64,000 bases of DNA from Typhlomys cinereus (GCA_023101885.1 JALPQD010000159.1:2883994-2947993); one strand, 5' to 3'; counted from the first letter of the stretch, positions 11,525 to 23,829 are shown. Translations and numbers: made by a program. The notes: a model not told the origin generated them from the sequence alone.

Positions 11525-14500
11525 TTTTTCTAAATCCATCATTTCCTGGCAAATTTCATTAATTCATCTTTTTTGATGGCTGAGTAATATTCCCTGGTAT
11601 AAATGGAGCATATTTACCTTACCCATTCGTCAATTGTTGGGCATTTGAATTGATTCCATGGCTTTGCTATTGTAAACAGTGCTGCTATGAACATGGTGGT
11701 GCTTGTGCCATTGAGGTGAACTTTTGTTGTATGGGGGATTATTCCCAAAAGTGGAATAGCAGGGTCATATTGCATTTAAATCTTTAACTTTTTTAATTGC
11801 CAGATGGCCCACCAGAGTGGTTGTACAAGCCTGAATTCCCATCAGAAATGTAGGAGAGTTCCCTTCTGTTCACATTATCTCCAGAATTTGGTGTTGTTCG
11901 TATCGTGGATTTTTGCCATCTTGACTCGGGTGAGAGGTTTTCATTTGCATTTCCTTGATGACTAAGGATGTGCAGCATTTTTTTATGATATTTGTTAGAC
12001 ATTTCAGTTTCATCCCAGGTAAAGTTCTTTTCAGTTCCCAAGCCCATTTTTTAATTTGGCCATTTATTTCCTTGGTGTTTAGGTTTCTAAATTCTTTGTG
12101 CATATCTATCAGATCTGTAGTTAGTGAAGATTTTCTTCCATTCTGTGGGTTGCCTTTTTGTTCGGTTATAATCTCTTTATCTGAACAGAAGCCCTTTAAT
12201 TTCATAAGATCCCATCTCTTGAGTGTTGGTTGTAGTGATTGTGCTATTTGATTTCTGTTTAGGAAATGGCATAGTCCAGTCAGCTTGAGGGAGTTCCCTA
12301 CCCTTTCAACTAGGGCTTTTATAGTCTCTGGCCTTGTTTTGAGGTTCTCGATGCATTTGAAATTAATTTTTGTACCTAGAGACAAGTTCGGGTCCAGTTT
12401 TAATCTTCTGCCTATGGACATCCAGTTTTGCCAGCACCATTTGTTGAAGATACTATTCTTTTTCTATTGGATTTTTTGGGCCCCTTTGTCAAAGATCAAA
12501 TGCCTGTAATGGTGTAGGGTTATATATCAGTCTTCAACTCTTATCCATTGATCTATGTGTCTATTTTGGAGCCAGTACTGGCTGTTTTTATTACTATGGA
12601 ATTATAGTGTAGATTAAGGTTTGGTATGGTGATACCTCTACCAGTGTTTTTGTTACTCAGGATTGTTTTTGCTCTCCTAGGTCTCTTGTGCGTCCATATG
12701 AATTTTGAGATTATTTGGTAAATTTCTTTAAAGAATTGCTTTGGGATTTTGATTGGTATAGCATTGAATCTGTATATTACTTTTAGTAGGATGGTCATTT
12801 TTATGATATTGATTCTGCCAATCCAGGAATATGGGAGTTCTTTCCACCTTCTGGTGTCTTTAGTAATTTCTTTCTTTAGAGTTTTAAAGTTTTCATTGTA
12901 AAAGTCTCTTACTTCCTTCGTTAGGTTTATACCAAGGTATTTCAATTTTTTAGAGGCTGTAGTAAATGGGTTGTTTCTTTTAGAGCTTTTTCACTTCATT
13001 CATCCTGGGCATAGAGGAAGGCCCCTGATTTTTGCACATTTATTTTGTATCCTTCCACCCTGCTGAACTTCTGTATTAGCTGCAGAAGTTTCCTGGTGGA
13101 GTTTTTGGGATCACTCAGTTATAAGATCATGTCATCTGCAAATAGAGATAACTTGACATCTTCCTTCCTGATCTGAATCCCTTTTATTTCCCTTTCTTGT
13201 CTTATGCCTTAGCTAAGACTTCATGTACAATATTGACTAGAAGTGGTGAGAGTGGACAGCATTTCTAGTTCTGATTATAATCCTTGCTGTTGGCTTTCTT
13301 CCATTCCAACTCTCTCTAAGGTTTTGATCATAAAATGCTGTTGGATCTTGACAAAAGCTTTTTCTGCATCTATCGAGAGTATCATGTGGTCTTGGATTTT
13401 GGACTAGTTTATATGGTGAATTACAATTATTGATTTGCATATGTTGAACCTACCTTGTGTGCCTGGGATAAAGGCTGCTTGATCCCCGTGGATAACCTTT
13501 TTGATATGTTTTTGAATCTGATTTGCTAAGACTTTGTTGAGAATATTTGCATCTGTGTTCATCAAAGAGATTGGTCTAGATTTTCTTTTTTAAGTGTATC
13601 TTTATTAGGTTTGGGGATTAAGATGATACTAGCTTTATAGAAGGAATTTGGTAGTGTTCTTTCCTTTGCTATTTGATGGAAAATATTAAGGAGTATTGGT
13701 GTTATTTGTTCCTTGAATGTGTGGTAGAACTCTTTGCTGAATCGATCTGGACCAGGACATTTTTTGGTGGGAAGTTTCGAGATTACTTCATCAATTTCCT
13801 CATATGTTATAGGACTATTTGAATAATTTGAAACTTCCTGATTCAATTTAGGTAAGTTTTGCTCACTTAGGAATTCATCCATTTCTTTTGTGTTATCAAA
13901 TTTCATGGAGTATAAGTTTTTGAAATATGACCTTATAATTCTTTGAATTTCTTGGGTATCAGTAGTGATAATCCATTTTCATTTCTAATTTTGTTAATCT
14001 GGTTTCTCTCTGTTATTTTTGGTTAATTTATCTAGGGAGTGTATCAATCTTGATTTTTTTCAAAGAACCAGCTTTTTGACTGGTTGTTTTTCTGTATCGA
14101 TTTCCTTATCTCAATTTCTGATATTTCTCACCTGATTTTACTAATCTTTCTTCTACTGTTTTTGGGATTGGATTGTTCTTCTGTCTCTAAAACTCTACGT
14201 TACATTTTTATTTATTTGTGATGCTTCCATTTTTTTTACATAGGCCTTAAGAGCCTTAGGATAGCTTTCATTGTGTGCCAAAGATTTTGATAAGTTGTAT
14301 TTTCATTATCATTCACTTCCAGGAAATCTTAAATTTCCTTTATGGTTTCTTCTTGAACCAATTCTCATTCAACATCATATTCTTTAGTTTCCAGGAGTTA
14401 GTGTATTTTCTGTTGGTTGTTGTGTTATGGATGTCAAGCTTAAAAGCGTGGTGGTCTGATCGGGTACAGGCTAGAATTTCAACTTTCCTGTATATGTGGA

Positions 14501-15090
14501 GATTCGTTTTGTAGCCCAATATGTGGTCTATTTTGGAGAAAGTTCCATGTGCTGCTGAGAAAAATGTGTATTCTTTGGTGCGTGGATGAAAAATTTGATA
14601 GAGATCTGTAAGGTCCATTTCAATAAGAGTTTGATTAAGTTCCAATGTGTCTCTGAGAGGGCAGTATTGAAATCCCCAAGAATTATTGTCTTGGGGTTGA
14701 TTTCTTGCTTTAGACATTGTAGCACTTGCTTAATGAATGTGCAGGTGTTCATATTAGGTGCATATATATTCAGTATAGTGAAGTCTTCCTGGCAAATTGT
14801 ATCTGTGACTAAAATGTAGTATTCTTCGGTGTCTCTTATGATTTTTTTTAGTTTGAAGTCCACTTTGGCCGCTAGCATAATAGCTCTCCCTGCCTGTTTC
14901 CTGGTTCATTAGCTTACAGAATTTTGGACCAGTCTTTTAATTTTAGGATGTGCCTATCTTTTGTGGTGAGATGAGTTTCCTGCAGGCAGCAGATTGATGG
15001 GTTGTGATTTCTAATCCAAGTTTGTAATCTGGTCTTTTGATTGGTGAGTTAATTCCATTGATATTTAATGTTATAATGGAGAAATTACTT
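11525..15090 (-). pseudogene. L1-A ORF2 relic (endonuclease/reverse transcriptase)
   Basis: Normal ORF2p nicks target DNA and reverse-transcribes L1 RNA onto it. Reading on the minus strand, the endonuclease-like part lies at about 14280-14960, with a recognisable GDFNT motif near 14680. The reverse transcriptase lies at about 12950-13900, with a GPDRF-type motif near 13750 and an intact FADD catalytic box at 13131-13142. The C-terminal region runs down to about 11525. The frame is broken many times: separate open pieces are seen at 14340-14717, 14528-14878, 13562-13906, 12553-12945 and 11870-12421, in different phases. It cannot encode a working protein. ORF2 follows ORF1 after a short spacer, as in other L1s. 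Confidence 0.85.
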
Positions 15091-15139
15091 TTAATTACAG
15101 ATAGTTTTTATGTTTAGTGGCTTTCATAATTTTATTATT

Positions 15140-16211
15140 TGGCTTTTAGGTTTTGGTGGTATTATACTTCCCTTCTGTCCTCCTGGATATGCTTGTTCTT
15201 TTCTTCAAGCTTGATTATCTTTTTTAGCATTTTTTGAAGGCCTGGTTTGGTAGACATGTAAGTCTTCAAGTTGTCTTTGTGTTGGAAAACTTTTCTTTCT
15301 CCCTGGATCATGACAGATAATTTTACTGGGTATATCATCCTGAGTTGACATTTTTCTTCATTCAGTACTTGAAGTACGTCTCTCCAAGCTCTTCTTGCTT
15401 TTACTGTTTCCATATTAACGTCATTTGTTATTTTATAGGATTAACTTTATAAGTGACTTTTTTTCCCTTGAAGCTCTCAGCACCTTTCCTTTGTCTTGAA
15501 TGTGGAGTTTTGGGCTATCATTTGCCATTGTGAATTTCTATTTTGGTCATATGTGTTTGGGGTGTAAAATGCCTCTTGTGTTTGAATGGGCTTCTCTTTC
15601 TTTACATGAGGAAAGTTTCCTTTATAATAATTTGAAAAATTTCCTCAGCACATTATTTTGGGATTCTTGCTCTCATATTCTGTGAATGTGCATGTTAGGT
15701 TTCTTCAAGGTGTCCCATAACTCTTGAATATTTCTCTCAAGTATCTTTTTGGTTTTAATGACCTCTTCCATTGAGCTGGTTACTTCTTCCACTTTGTCTC
15801 CTAGATCTGAAATTCTATTTTCTGCTTCCTTAGTTCTGCTGATAAGACTCTCTGTTGAGTTCTAGGTTGAAGATAATTTGTTTTTTAGTTCAATTTTAAA
15901 CTCTGCTTGAGACTGTTTTAACTGTTTATTTTTGTTTCTTGAACTGTTTTTCTCATCTCTTCCAAGTGTCAGTTGTATTCCTGTTCAAAGTGGTTGATGC
16001 AGTTATTTAACTCCTCCCAGATTTCCTCTTCCATATTATTGATCATGGTAATGATCATGCTTTTAAAATCATTATCTTTGGTGTGGCTTTCTTGGCTATT
16101 TTCTCTGACTTTGTTCTGTTTGGACTCTATCATTATGGGATTAATTTTTTCCATGGGAGATTTGTTTTCTTATGTTTGGTTTCTCATGGATTTGCACTGT
16201 GACCTGGGCAT
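15140..16211 (-). pseudogene. L1-A ORF1 relic (RNA-binding protein)
   Basis: ORF1p normally coats L1 RNA as a coiled-coil trimer with an RRM and a C-terminal domain. Here the start-like ATG is at 16211. The coiled-coil part lies around 15850-16150, the RRM-like part around 15420-15700, and the lysine-rich C-terminal domain at 15162-15413. The frame is interrupted by stops between these pieces. Identity rests on its position between a 5' UTR and ORF2 and on matching the better kept ORF1 of L1-B. Confidence 0.8.
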
Positions 16212-16962
16212 TTTTGTTTTATCTCTTAAGATCTTCTTTCAGTTTCTGTTTGTTTTTGACTGAACTAAATTAGTATTATTATTTTTAAGCAGTTATTACT
16301 AGTGTTTGCCTTGTAGTTGTGTACACTTGTCTGTTGTTATTTCCTAGATAAGGCTATTAGACTGGTACTACATCAATTAAGTCAGGTTTAGTGGACAGGG
16401 AATGAAGATTAGTATGGTAGTGCTCTTTTATGATTTTGTATCTTGTTGATATGTGAGGGTGAATGGTATAGTCCCTGAAGTTGTATATGTTTTGGGGTGG
16501 CTATATGGAAAAGTTAAACTACAATGACTAATAATTAAGAGGGACAGAATGGTTAAAAGGGGTTTACTTATCTTTGGGCTGGATATGAAGAATCTTTCCC
16601 ATGTGATAGATGATTTTATAGATATATATGGCATTTGTCTCCTAGAGCTTTACTTGTTTTTTTTTTTTTTTTTTTTGGATTCTGTTGAATTCTGAGTAGC
16701 AGTTTATCCTCCCTCGACCACGCTCGCCCCCTTTGGAAAGGGCAGAGCTTCTAGTTGTCCTGCAGTTCACCTGGGACCTGGGCATGTCCTATGGTCCTTC
16801 CCTAGCCCTGAGCAGACTGGGTGCTGCTCTGGCTGACTGTTGGGAGGAGCTGAGACAAGTGAATGAGCTGGGCTGGGGGTATACTAGGAGGTTTATCTGA
16901 GGAGCTGACTGTCCTCCTTGGACTGTGCGTGTCCTGGGCAGGTGGAAATGGCTGTCAGAAAG
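16212..16962 (-). promoter_or_regulatory. L1-A 5' UTR, former internal promoter
   Basis: This 750-base region precedes ORF1 on the L1 strand and ends at the likely target duplication. It has an AT-richer inner part next to ORF1 (16262-16650), a 23-base T run (about 16653-16675), and a GC-richer outer part (16680-16960). L1-B lacks the inner part but has sequence related to the outer part. In active L1s this region holds the sense promoter; no activity is implied for this copy. Confidence 0.6.
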
Positions 16963-16980
16963 TTGGAAAAAATTTTATAT

Positions 16981-17850
16981 AGTGGCACTTGACACAATGA
17001 ATTGTACATAAAAAATAGATGAATAAATAGTAGTATTGACCGAAATTGTCTACAATTTTTGAGACAGAAAGAGAAGGAACCGAGGTCAGTCTCATCTGCA
17101 TAGGGAGTTTCAAGCCAGCCAGGGGTACAGAAGAACCAGGAAAACAAAGATTATATTGAAAACAAACAAAATAATACAACACCAAAATCCTGTGACCCCA
17201 TATTAATTTTTTCAGATGAGAAAAATTGAAGAGATGCTGCATATTCTCTCATGTACTTTATCCTTCACCACAAAACCAATCAAAAGTTTCTCTTTTGTAA
17301 AATTTGTAAAGTTTAACTTTTGCCTTAATTCTACTTTTAATTAGTCGAGGTTTGGACTGGATGGGTCATCTCAAATGTAAGAAGATGTAGAATAGAAAAT
17401 TTGAAGGGATGCTTAAATAGAAATGTTCTTCCTCAGTTCAAATAGAAGATATACATCAAATATAAAAACTTAGGTACAAATGAATACTGTGTTTTTTCAC
17501 TTTATAATACTTTATAGCTAAACCTTTGTTCACATGCTAACTGTGTTATTTGACACTGACCCAATTTTTTAAGTTACATTATGGAGACAATATAGAAAAC
17601 TTCATAGGACAATTAATATCATAGTCACAGGAGGCCTAATACCATTGGGTATATAAATTGTCAAATAAGATGCACAGAAAAATAAATGTTTTGTGAATAT
17701 TTTTGTCTTATATCTTTGTTTTGAGCAAAAATACATAAGCTAGCAGGTATTCAGTGACATAAAATAAACTTGTATACATTTTAAAATTTCATCTGTCAAT
17801 TGTCTGTAGTCAATAACTATCAGGAACACACGTATAATTAAGCAAAATCA
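16981..17850. other. Unidentified DNA with a short B1-like remnant
   Basis: A short stretch at about 17083-17165 (plus) resembles the right half of a B1 SINE: a 'gagtttcaagccagcc' core, then an A-rich tail. The rest is AT-rich and unassigned. The minus-strand frames at 16893-17242 have no support. Confidence 0.35.
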
Positions 17851-17865
17851 ACTTTATTGACTCGT

Positions 17866-18000
17866 AATAAAAAAAGGAAGGAGAAAAAAGGGAAGAAGGG
17901 AGGAAGGAAGGAAGGGAGGATGGAAGGAAGGAATGAAGGAACGAAGGAACAAAGGAATGAAGGATCAAAGGAAGATACAAAGAAACAAGAAAGAAAAGAA
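17866..18000. repeat. GGAA-type purine microsatellite
   Basis: About 135 bases of almost pure purine on the plus strand, built from ggaa, gaagg and aaggaac steps. It grades from regular GGAA into diverged units. Open frames across it (lysine/glutamate-rich on plus, serine/proline/phenylalanine-rich on minus) are low-complexity artefacts. Confidence 0.9.
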
Positions 18001-18354
18001 TTAAGGGATACAGGTAAAGCAGGAAGAATAGAGAATTCTCTTTTATGTTGAGATATTTTGAGAAGTTTCAAAGAAAATGCAGCATCATCACATGTGGTGA
18101 CAATCAAGGGATGACCCTTTGTTGATTTCCACATTAATACACAGCTTGGAGCCAGGAAGTGTAGGCAAACTTTTTGCAGTAAAGAAGCAACGGACAAATC
18201 AACAAAACTAGTCTGATGTGCATCAGATCACATGTGTAAGTTCCTATCACTCTATCAGAGCGCTACATCTGCTGCATCTTGGACATCATTTTTCCACTAA
18301 AAATGTCGAAAGACCATGTGTTAAAAGTCTCCTATGGTGCCATAGCAAACTAGC

Positions 18355-18625
18355 TGGAGTGAATTAAAAGATGTGGTTTGTGCCTTGCACAACCCACTGG
18401 ATCCCTCTGTGCATCTCTTCTTTTTTCTCACTGTTGGACACTGTGAAGAGAACAGGTTTCCTGAGCTAGAGGCTACCCCTTCCATACTCTGTGCAAACAA
18501 CAAAGCTTTGTGACTACTGACCCACACCTGTGATTGTGAGCTGAAGTAAATCTGTCCTGCTTTAAGCCGCTTTGCTCTGTTATGCTGTTTATAGGCAGAA
18601 ATTAGTCTCTGGGTGGATGTATCTA
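18355..18625 (+). mobile_element. Possible LTR-type relic
   Basis: Has the look of the 3' half of an old LTR: 'tgtgagctgaagtaaatctg', then 'cctgctttaagccgctttg', with a polyadenylation-like part. Family assignment (MaLR-like) is from memory and uncertain. A 111-codon minus-strand frame over it is not considered a gene. Confidence 0.3.
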
Positions 18626-18659
18626 ATTTTGATATTCTGTTAGGCTGATTACACATGAA

Positions 18660-19884
18660 AGGAGCAAACTATCCCTTCATATTCTGATATGGGAAGCCAC
18701 TCCTCACTGCTTTGTGTAAAGCTATTTATTTATTAGTCTTAAGTGTTGTTTGTTTATATAAGATCATTATAAGAATACAAGCATTTAAGTTAACAGAGAG
18801 TCATGTTACCTGTTTTAAAGTCACATGACAATTGACACATAAAGATAAGTAATGGGGAGCTTATCCATTCCATCAATGATTGTGTAATTTGTGAAATAAA
18901 TATAATAAAATATTTCTAGTATATAGATATGTACATCTTTTGTGTATTATATATGAAATATAGTTATAAGTGATATAAAATATGGACCTAGCTGGGATTC
19001 AAATATATGTAAGACTGCCAAGTATAAATACTTGTTTTTTACTTATGTAAAGCATACACAAAATTATCAGTTCATACATATCCTTGCTTTCACAGTATTT
19101 GTGAATAAAATACCACACTTGCTCTTGAGAGAGGACTGAAAGGATTTTATATTTTTATTCTAAGACTTGAAGTATCCATGAATAAGCAAAATTTGAATTT
19201 TATCCTCAACTTTTTAATGCCTTTTCGCTCCATTTTTTCTATAGAAATATACATAATATGGATCCATAGAAGAGAATGTTTATTTTTAAAGATAGAAATG
19301 CTTCTAGCCATCATTGACTTCACTTAGAAGAAAAGTCAAATTGAACAGAAAAATACCCTTTCTGTTTCAGGAGCTTGTAAAGAGGGCTGTAAATGAAAAT
19401 CATATGGGAATTATAACGTTCCCTCAATTGGCGTGTTCTGATGTTTGAAATTTTATGGTGTCTGCAATAGCTTATATAGGCTATTTAGTTTGGTACCATG
19501 AGGATAAATTTTTTTCAAGTATTTGATGTAGAACACTTACTTTCCTTAACAACACTTTACCTTTTCTTATTTTTTGCATGAATCTGAATCTGTTACTCTA
19601 TTTTCCCATTAAAATCTTTCCACTGCTTGGAAACTATTCAGAAAATTCAGAAGTTGAAGACTCTTTGATAACAAAGTTGACTTGCAAAATCAAATTAGTT
19701 TAGACTAGCTTTATTTTAATAAAAGAACTACTAAAGAAGAAATTATTCAATGTGATGGAAATTATCTTTTAAGATAGAGAATTATGGGAAGAAAATCACT
19801 TTAAATTGCAATATATTATAAACGCTTTGTCCCATATAGCACTGATTTTAATAAATACTTCATCACAATTATAGACAACAAAGA
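18660..19884. other. Unidentified AT-rich DNA
   Basis: I see no exon, RNA gene, long repeat or simple-repeat tract of note here. Confidence 0.4.
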
Positions 19885-19900
19885 TAATTCTTAAATTCTT

Positions 19901-20176
19901 TTTAAATTTTTTTATTATTTATTATTTATTCAATTATGCGTGTGTATGTATGTGTGTGTGTGTAGCACCACGGACGAATTCGGGAATCACCATGGACTGC
20001 CTCCACCTCCTGTTTGCTTACTCTGTTCCCGTATTCACAGGCTCCACCCTACCAGGACCAGAAACATAGGCCGCCCTGCTTCCACCCGGCGTTTATACAT
20101 GGGGTCTAGAATCCAAACTCAGGACCTTCTGCCTGCAAAGCACAGGCTTAACCCCTCAGCCACCTCTCTAGCCCCC
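19901..20176 (-). mobile_element. B2-superfamily-like SINE, young type
   Basis: The reverse complement has the tRNA-like head at 20176, the GC-rich body, then (CA)n (here TG at about 19938-19962) and an A-rich tail. The flanking duplication aattcttaaattctt is perfect over 15 bases (19886-19900 and 20177-20191), showing a clean and fairly recent insertion. Confidence 0.95.
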
Positions 20177-20191
20177 AATTCTTAAATTCTT

Positions 20192-21655
20192 TAGCTGAAT
20201 TTCTCATTCTAGTGGATACAATAATACTCTAAGATATTTTGTTAGATTATTACGAGATTATTGTATGAGAGTCAAACTAATATTTATCCTATGAACTCAT
20301 TATTTTAAATTAATTAAAATATGTACATTTATTCATATTGCAAACCCACTAAATTTGCTACAAAACACATGAAGTGACATTTTTTTCCTCAATTCATTGA
20401 CTATTGACTACTGTCTTTCAAGCCTTAAGGATAAGCAGTTTCATAAATGAATGAAAACATCATTAATTTATTCTATTTTGTATGAAATTAAATTGAATAA
20501 GAGTTACATGAAGAGTATTTTGGAAAAGATGTAAATATCCTCCAGACATCTATTAAAGTATGGAATAAAAATATTTAGCAGCTCAGGCTTGGAAAAGAGT
20601 AAACAAAGTATGTTAGTCCATTATAACCAAACTACAGTTTGAAGTGACTCTTTTAAATTGTCACCGTTTCCAGAATTCATTCAAAACTGTGATTATGGGC
20701 ATGTTTACAATAATATAATAATGGCATAAGCTTGAGAGGGGCAGTTTTCTCAAAATAATCATGTGATTTATGTTCTAATATGATGTAAATTGAGAAATCG
20801 TAATTTTTTTTTACCTAATATGATGTGTTAAATCAAATAGGATCAAATGTATCTGTGTATTTTATGTCATTAAACACAATTAACCTACAGATTACCAGAA
20901 TTGATTCTTGTGAATCTTTCTTAAATAATCGCTCACTTTATGAAGTGCTGATTACTTTCTTGCCATAGTCATAAGAGTTTTGAATTAAGTAATTAGAAAT
21001 TCAAAATAACTTTTTGAGATTTTATAAAAATTACCCTCTTTATACAGGATTAACTAAGTGAATTTACAGTTATCAAATAAATGTGATTAGGGAATTAGGA
21101 AAACTTTTAAACATTAGGTATTCAGTCATGAGCAATTTTAGCTAAGTCTTTGCCTTTAATGATATTTTATTATATATAAAGTTAGTATGCATTTTCAATG
21201 AACTAATGGCACTTAATTTTAAATGCTGAAAACAGAGAAAGTCTGCTGAAAAATAGTAACAATAATCAACATTCATTGAAAATTTACTTTGAAAACGTCA
21301 CCAAACAAAGCATAATTTCATAATTCCTAATTTACATGTAATAAAACTCAAAATGGTACTTAATATTTTTCTATTAGATTATGGATGAGAATATAGAAAC
21401 AAACATATTAGCTGAATTAGGTAACTCATGTTTTCTATGTCAAGACTGTCCATAAATGAATATTCAGTAAAATTTGCCTTGCAGTATCAAAGCTTTAAAG
21501 AAGACATGCAAAGTATTAATAAACCATTTTGCAATTTGTACTCTGAATTAAGAAACAGTCCATAAAACTCAAAGTGACTCCTGCATTAATACAATTTGTA
21601 ACACTGTGAATTTTATAATCAACTACTACTCCAAGCTTCTATTTTGTTTTGTGTA
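20192..21655. other. Unidentified AT-rich DNA
   Basis: No repeat family, exon or RNA gene recognised. Confidence 0.4.
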
Positions 21656-21659
21656 TTCA

Positions 21660-22110
21660 TAATGCCCAAAGAGAATAACAAGAGCCATATGTATTTTATG
21701 AAGCAACATCTGAGGAAACAGAGACAAACAGCTGCTGCATAAAATCATTTCCATCATTCACGATCTCACATATCGCCCATTACAAGCAGAGCTGTGAAAA
21801 CACAGGGCGTAATCACTGCTTTCATAGCAATAATATAGGGACATGGTATCGGCTCCAGAGGAGGCATTCTGATGATCATGGTGGTATTCTCCACCTTAAT
21901 TATGCACTGTATTTGCATTATTGAGAGCACAATTGCTGCCAAGGAGCTGTTATGATGTCAAGGCAGTTATACTGATATTATGCTGCTTCAGCATTGTTCA
22001 AATTCAAGTTCCTTACTCTGCAGGATTTGATCAAAAGGCAATTGGATATTTATATCATCTCTATCAAATGGCTGTTTGACATAAATCAAATATGCAACCT
22101 TGAAGTTTCC
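21660..22110. promoter_or_regulatory. Candidate conserved noncoding element
   Basis: Non-repetitive and less AT-biased than its flanks, with no simple runs. It contains a perfect POU octamer (atttgcat, about 21911-21918) and CAATTG cores (for example near 21931 and 22038), with no coding frame. This texture is typical of developmental enhancers in gene deserts. No alignment was possible, so conservation is a guess. Confidence 0.3.
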
Positions 22111-22394
22111 TAAAGTAGTTAAACACTGTCTAATAAGCTTGCTAAAGAGAAATAGGAGCACTCATTACTGTATTAAAAGATATTTAATTGGAAAATATTT
22201 TTGCTAACACTCAAATACCTGTAATTATAACAGTGACAAAAAACCTGAGGCAACATGATAAAAAGAATGACTACTGAAATATCTGTGTGCACAAAAATAC
22301 TGCATTTGATAGCTAGTTGCTTGTTTGTTGAACACAGTTCAACACTGAAATGTCAACATCTCTGGAGATAAACACATCTAATCAAGAACATGGG

Positions 22395-22490
22395 ATGTTA
22401 GGAAAGGATGACGAGAAGTTCAAGAGCAGCCTCAGCTCACAGTGAATTGAGGTCAGTCTGGGCTTCATAAGACTGTCTCAACAAAACTAG
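22395..22490 (+). mobile_element. B1-like SINE remnant
   Basis: Contains 'gttcaagagcagcctcagct' and a later 'tgggcttcataagactgtct' followed by an A-rich tail. These match the general right-hand part of 7SL-derived B1 SINEs (accumulated changes throughout). Head missing. Confidence 0.5.
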
Positions 22491-22506
22491 AAAGAAAAAG
22501 AAAAAT

Positions 22507-22680
22507 GTGAAAAGAAAGAAGGAAGGAAGGAAAGGAAGGAAGGAAGGAAGGAGGGAGGGGGAAGGCAGGGAGGGAGGGGGAAAGCAGGGAGGGAGGGGGA
22601 AGGCAGGGAGGGAGGGGGAAGGCAAGGAGGGAGGGGGAAGGCAGGGAGGGATGGGAAGGAGGGAGGAAGGAAGGAAGATA
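22507..22680. repeat. GGAA microsatellite and 19-bp G-rich minisatellite
   Basis: GGAA steps (22507-22560) pass into five units of a 19-base repeat, gaaggcagggagggagggg, at 22561-22655, with one or two changes in some units. GGAA-like steps follow to 22680. It directly follows the A-rich tail of a B1 remnant, a common birthplace of such repeats. It has many GGG runs on the plus strand. Open frames here are artefacts. Confidence 0.93.
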
Positions 22681-22689
22681 AATATCTAT

Positions 22690-23520
22690 CCAATAATCTA
22701 TGAATCAGACACTAACACACAGAGAAATTAGTACAGGCTTAATTATAGACATTTTAACTGGATCTTAAAGAATGATATATATTGATAAATTTATCTATAA
22801 ATAAATGTTTTAGAACAGAAATGTATAAAGGAAGGAAAGGAGCCATAAGTCAGTCTAGTTAGTACCTCCATGAGGTGTTTGCTCCTCCATGGGCGTGAAG
22901 AGTGAGCATCTGATTTGGGGAGTACAAAGGCTCAAGTGTCTTTGATTTACTTTGTAGCATCTCCAGAAGGCATATTGGGTTTTCTGAAGCACAGATTCAG
23001 ATTTCCTTCTTTGAAATTTTGTTTCTTCCACTTCCAAACCAATGGTATCAAGTTACATCAAATCATCCACAGAATTTGTAGGACCCTATTATCTGTCACT
23101 GAAGATGGCTATAATAATTCTCATTCCAGATTTTCAAAAGATTTCTTTCACTCTGTCACTTTATGTATTAACTTCAAGCCAGATCAACACACAGAATAAT
23201 TCTCCACCACTCTTTATATATATTTCTACCCATATATATGGGTAGAAAAACTTTGTCACCTTTTTTAATGTACTTTTTGAGGTTAAATGATGTTCTCATA
23301 TTCATAGAGCAAGGAGTTAAGGACTGTGCTATCACCTAAGCTCTTAATTTCTAAATTTAAAACATCCTTATCTTTCCTTCTTCTGAATTTATATTTTATT
23401 TTTATGAATAGCAGTCATTAGAATCCTATTCATTTGGAGAAACATGTATAAGTGTTTTCATGCATGTTCGTATCTACATATTTTTATGTCACATAATTGA
23501 AATGGTAACTCTATAAAACC
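22690..23520. other. Unidentified DNA with a palindrome
   Basis: No exon or repeat family recognised. Overlapping short frames at 22915-23245 are in different phases and lack any recognisable product. It contains the perfect palindrome at 23223-23248. Confidence 0.4.
23223..23248. repeat. Perfect 26-bp palindrome
   Basis: Ten-base arms, tttctaccca and its complement tgggtagaaa, flank a self-complementary tatata. The full 26 bases read the same on both strands. It sits in unique AT-rich DNA. Confidence 0.93.
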
Positions 23521-23538
23521 GGTTTAATGTATCTCTTT

Positions 23539-23829
23539 TTTAATTTTTTTAATTTATTGTTGTGCATGTATGCGTGTGTGCACGTGTATGTATGTGTGTG
23601 TGTGTGTGTGTGTGTGTAGAACCACGGACAAATTCGGGAACCACCATGGACGCCTCCATCTCCTCATTGTTTACTCTGCCCTGGAATTCACAGGCTCCGC
23701 CCTACTAGTACCAGAAACGCAGGTCGCCCCAGTTTCTGCCTGGTGTCTACACGTGGGATCTAGAATCGGAACTCAGGACCTTCCGCCTGCAAGGCAGAGG
23801 CTTAACCCCTGAGCCACCTCTCCAGCCCC
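23539..23829 (-). mobile_element. B2-superfamily-like SINE, young type
   Basis: Minus-oriented copy with tail at the left, a TG tract (about 23574-23617), GC-rich body and tRNA-like head ending at 23829. A perfect 14-base target duplication, taatgtatctcttt, is at 23525-23538 and 23830-23843. Confidence 0.95.

Larger units (their letters stand above)
9949..16962 (-). mobile_element. L1-A: nearly full-length, decayed LINE-1
   Basis: Minus-strand L1 of about 7.0 kb. In L1 order it has a 5' UTR (16962 to about 16212), ORF1 relic (16211 to about 15140), ORF2 relic (about 15090 to 11525) and 3' UTR (about 11520 to 9949). The flanks carry a likely but imperfect target duplication: tggaaaatttttatat at 9933-9948 and tggaaaaaattttatat at 16964-16980. 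It is inactive: both ORFs are broken by stops and small deletions, for example about 43 bases missing near 14655 relative to L1-B. The distal 3' UTR is present twice (9949-10408 and 10409-10873). Confidence 0.85.

Noticed and set aside
17857..18197. Charged or proline/serine-rich small proteins on both strands
   Set aside because: They are translations of a GGAA purine microsatellite. The same holds for 22437-22731 and for the polypurine tracts of L1 3' UTRs.
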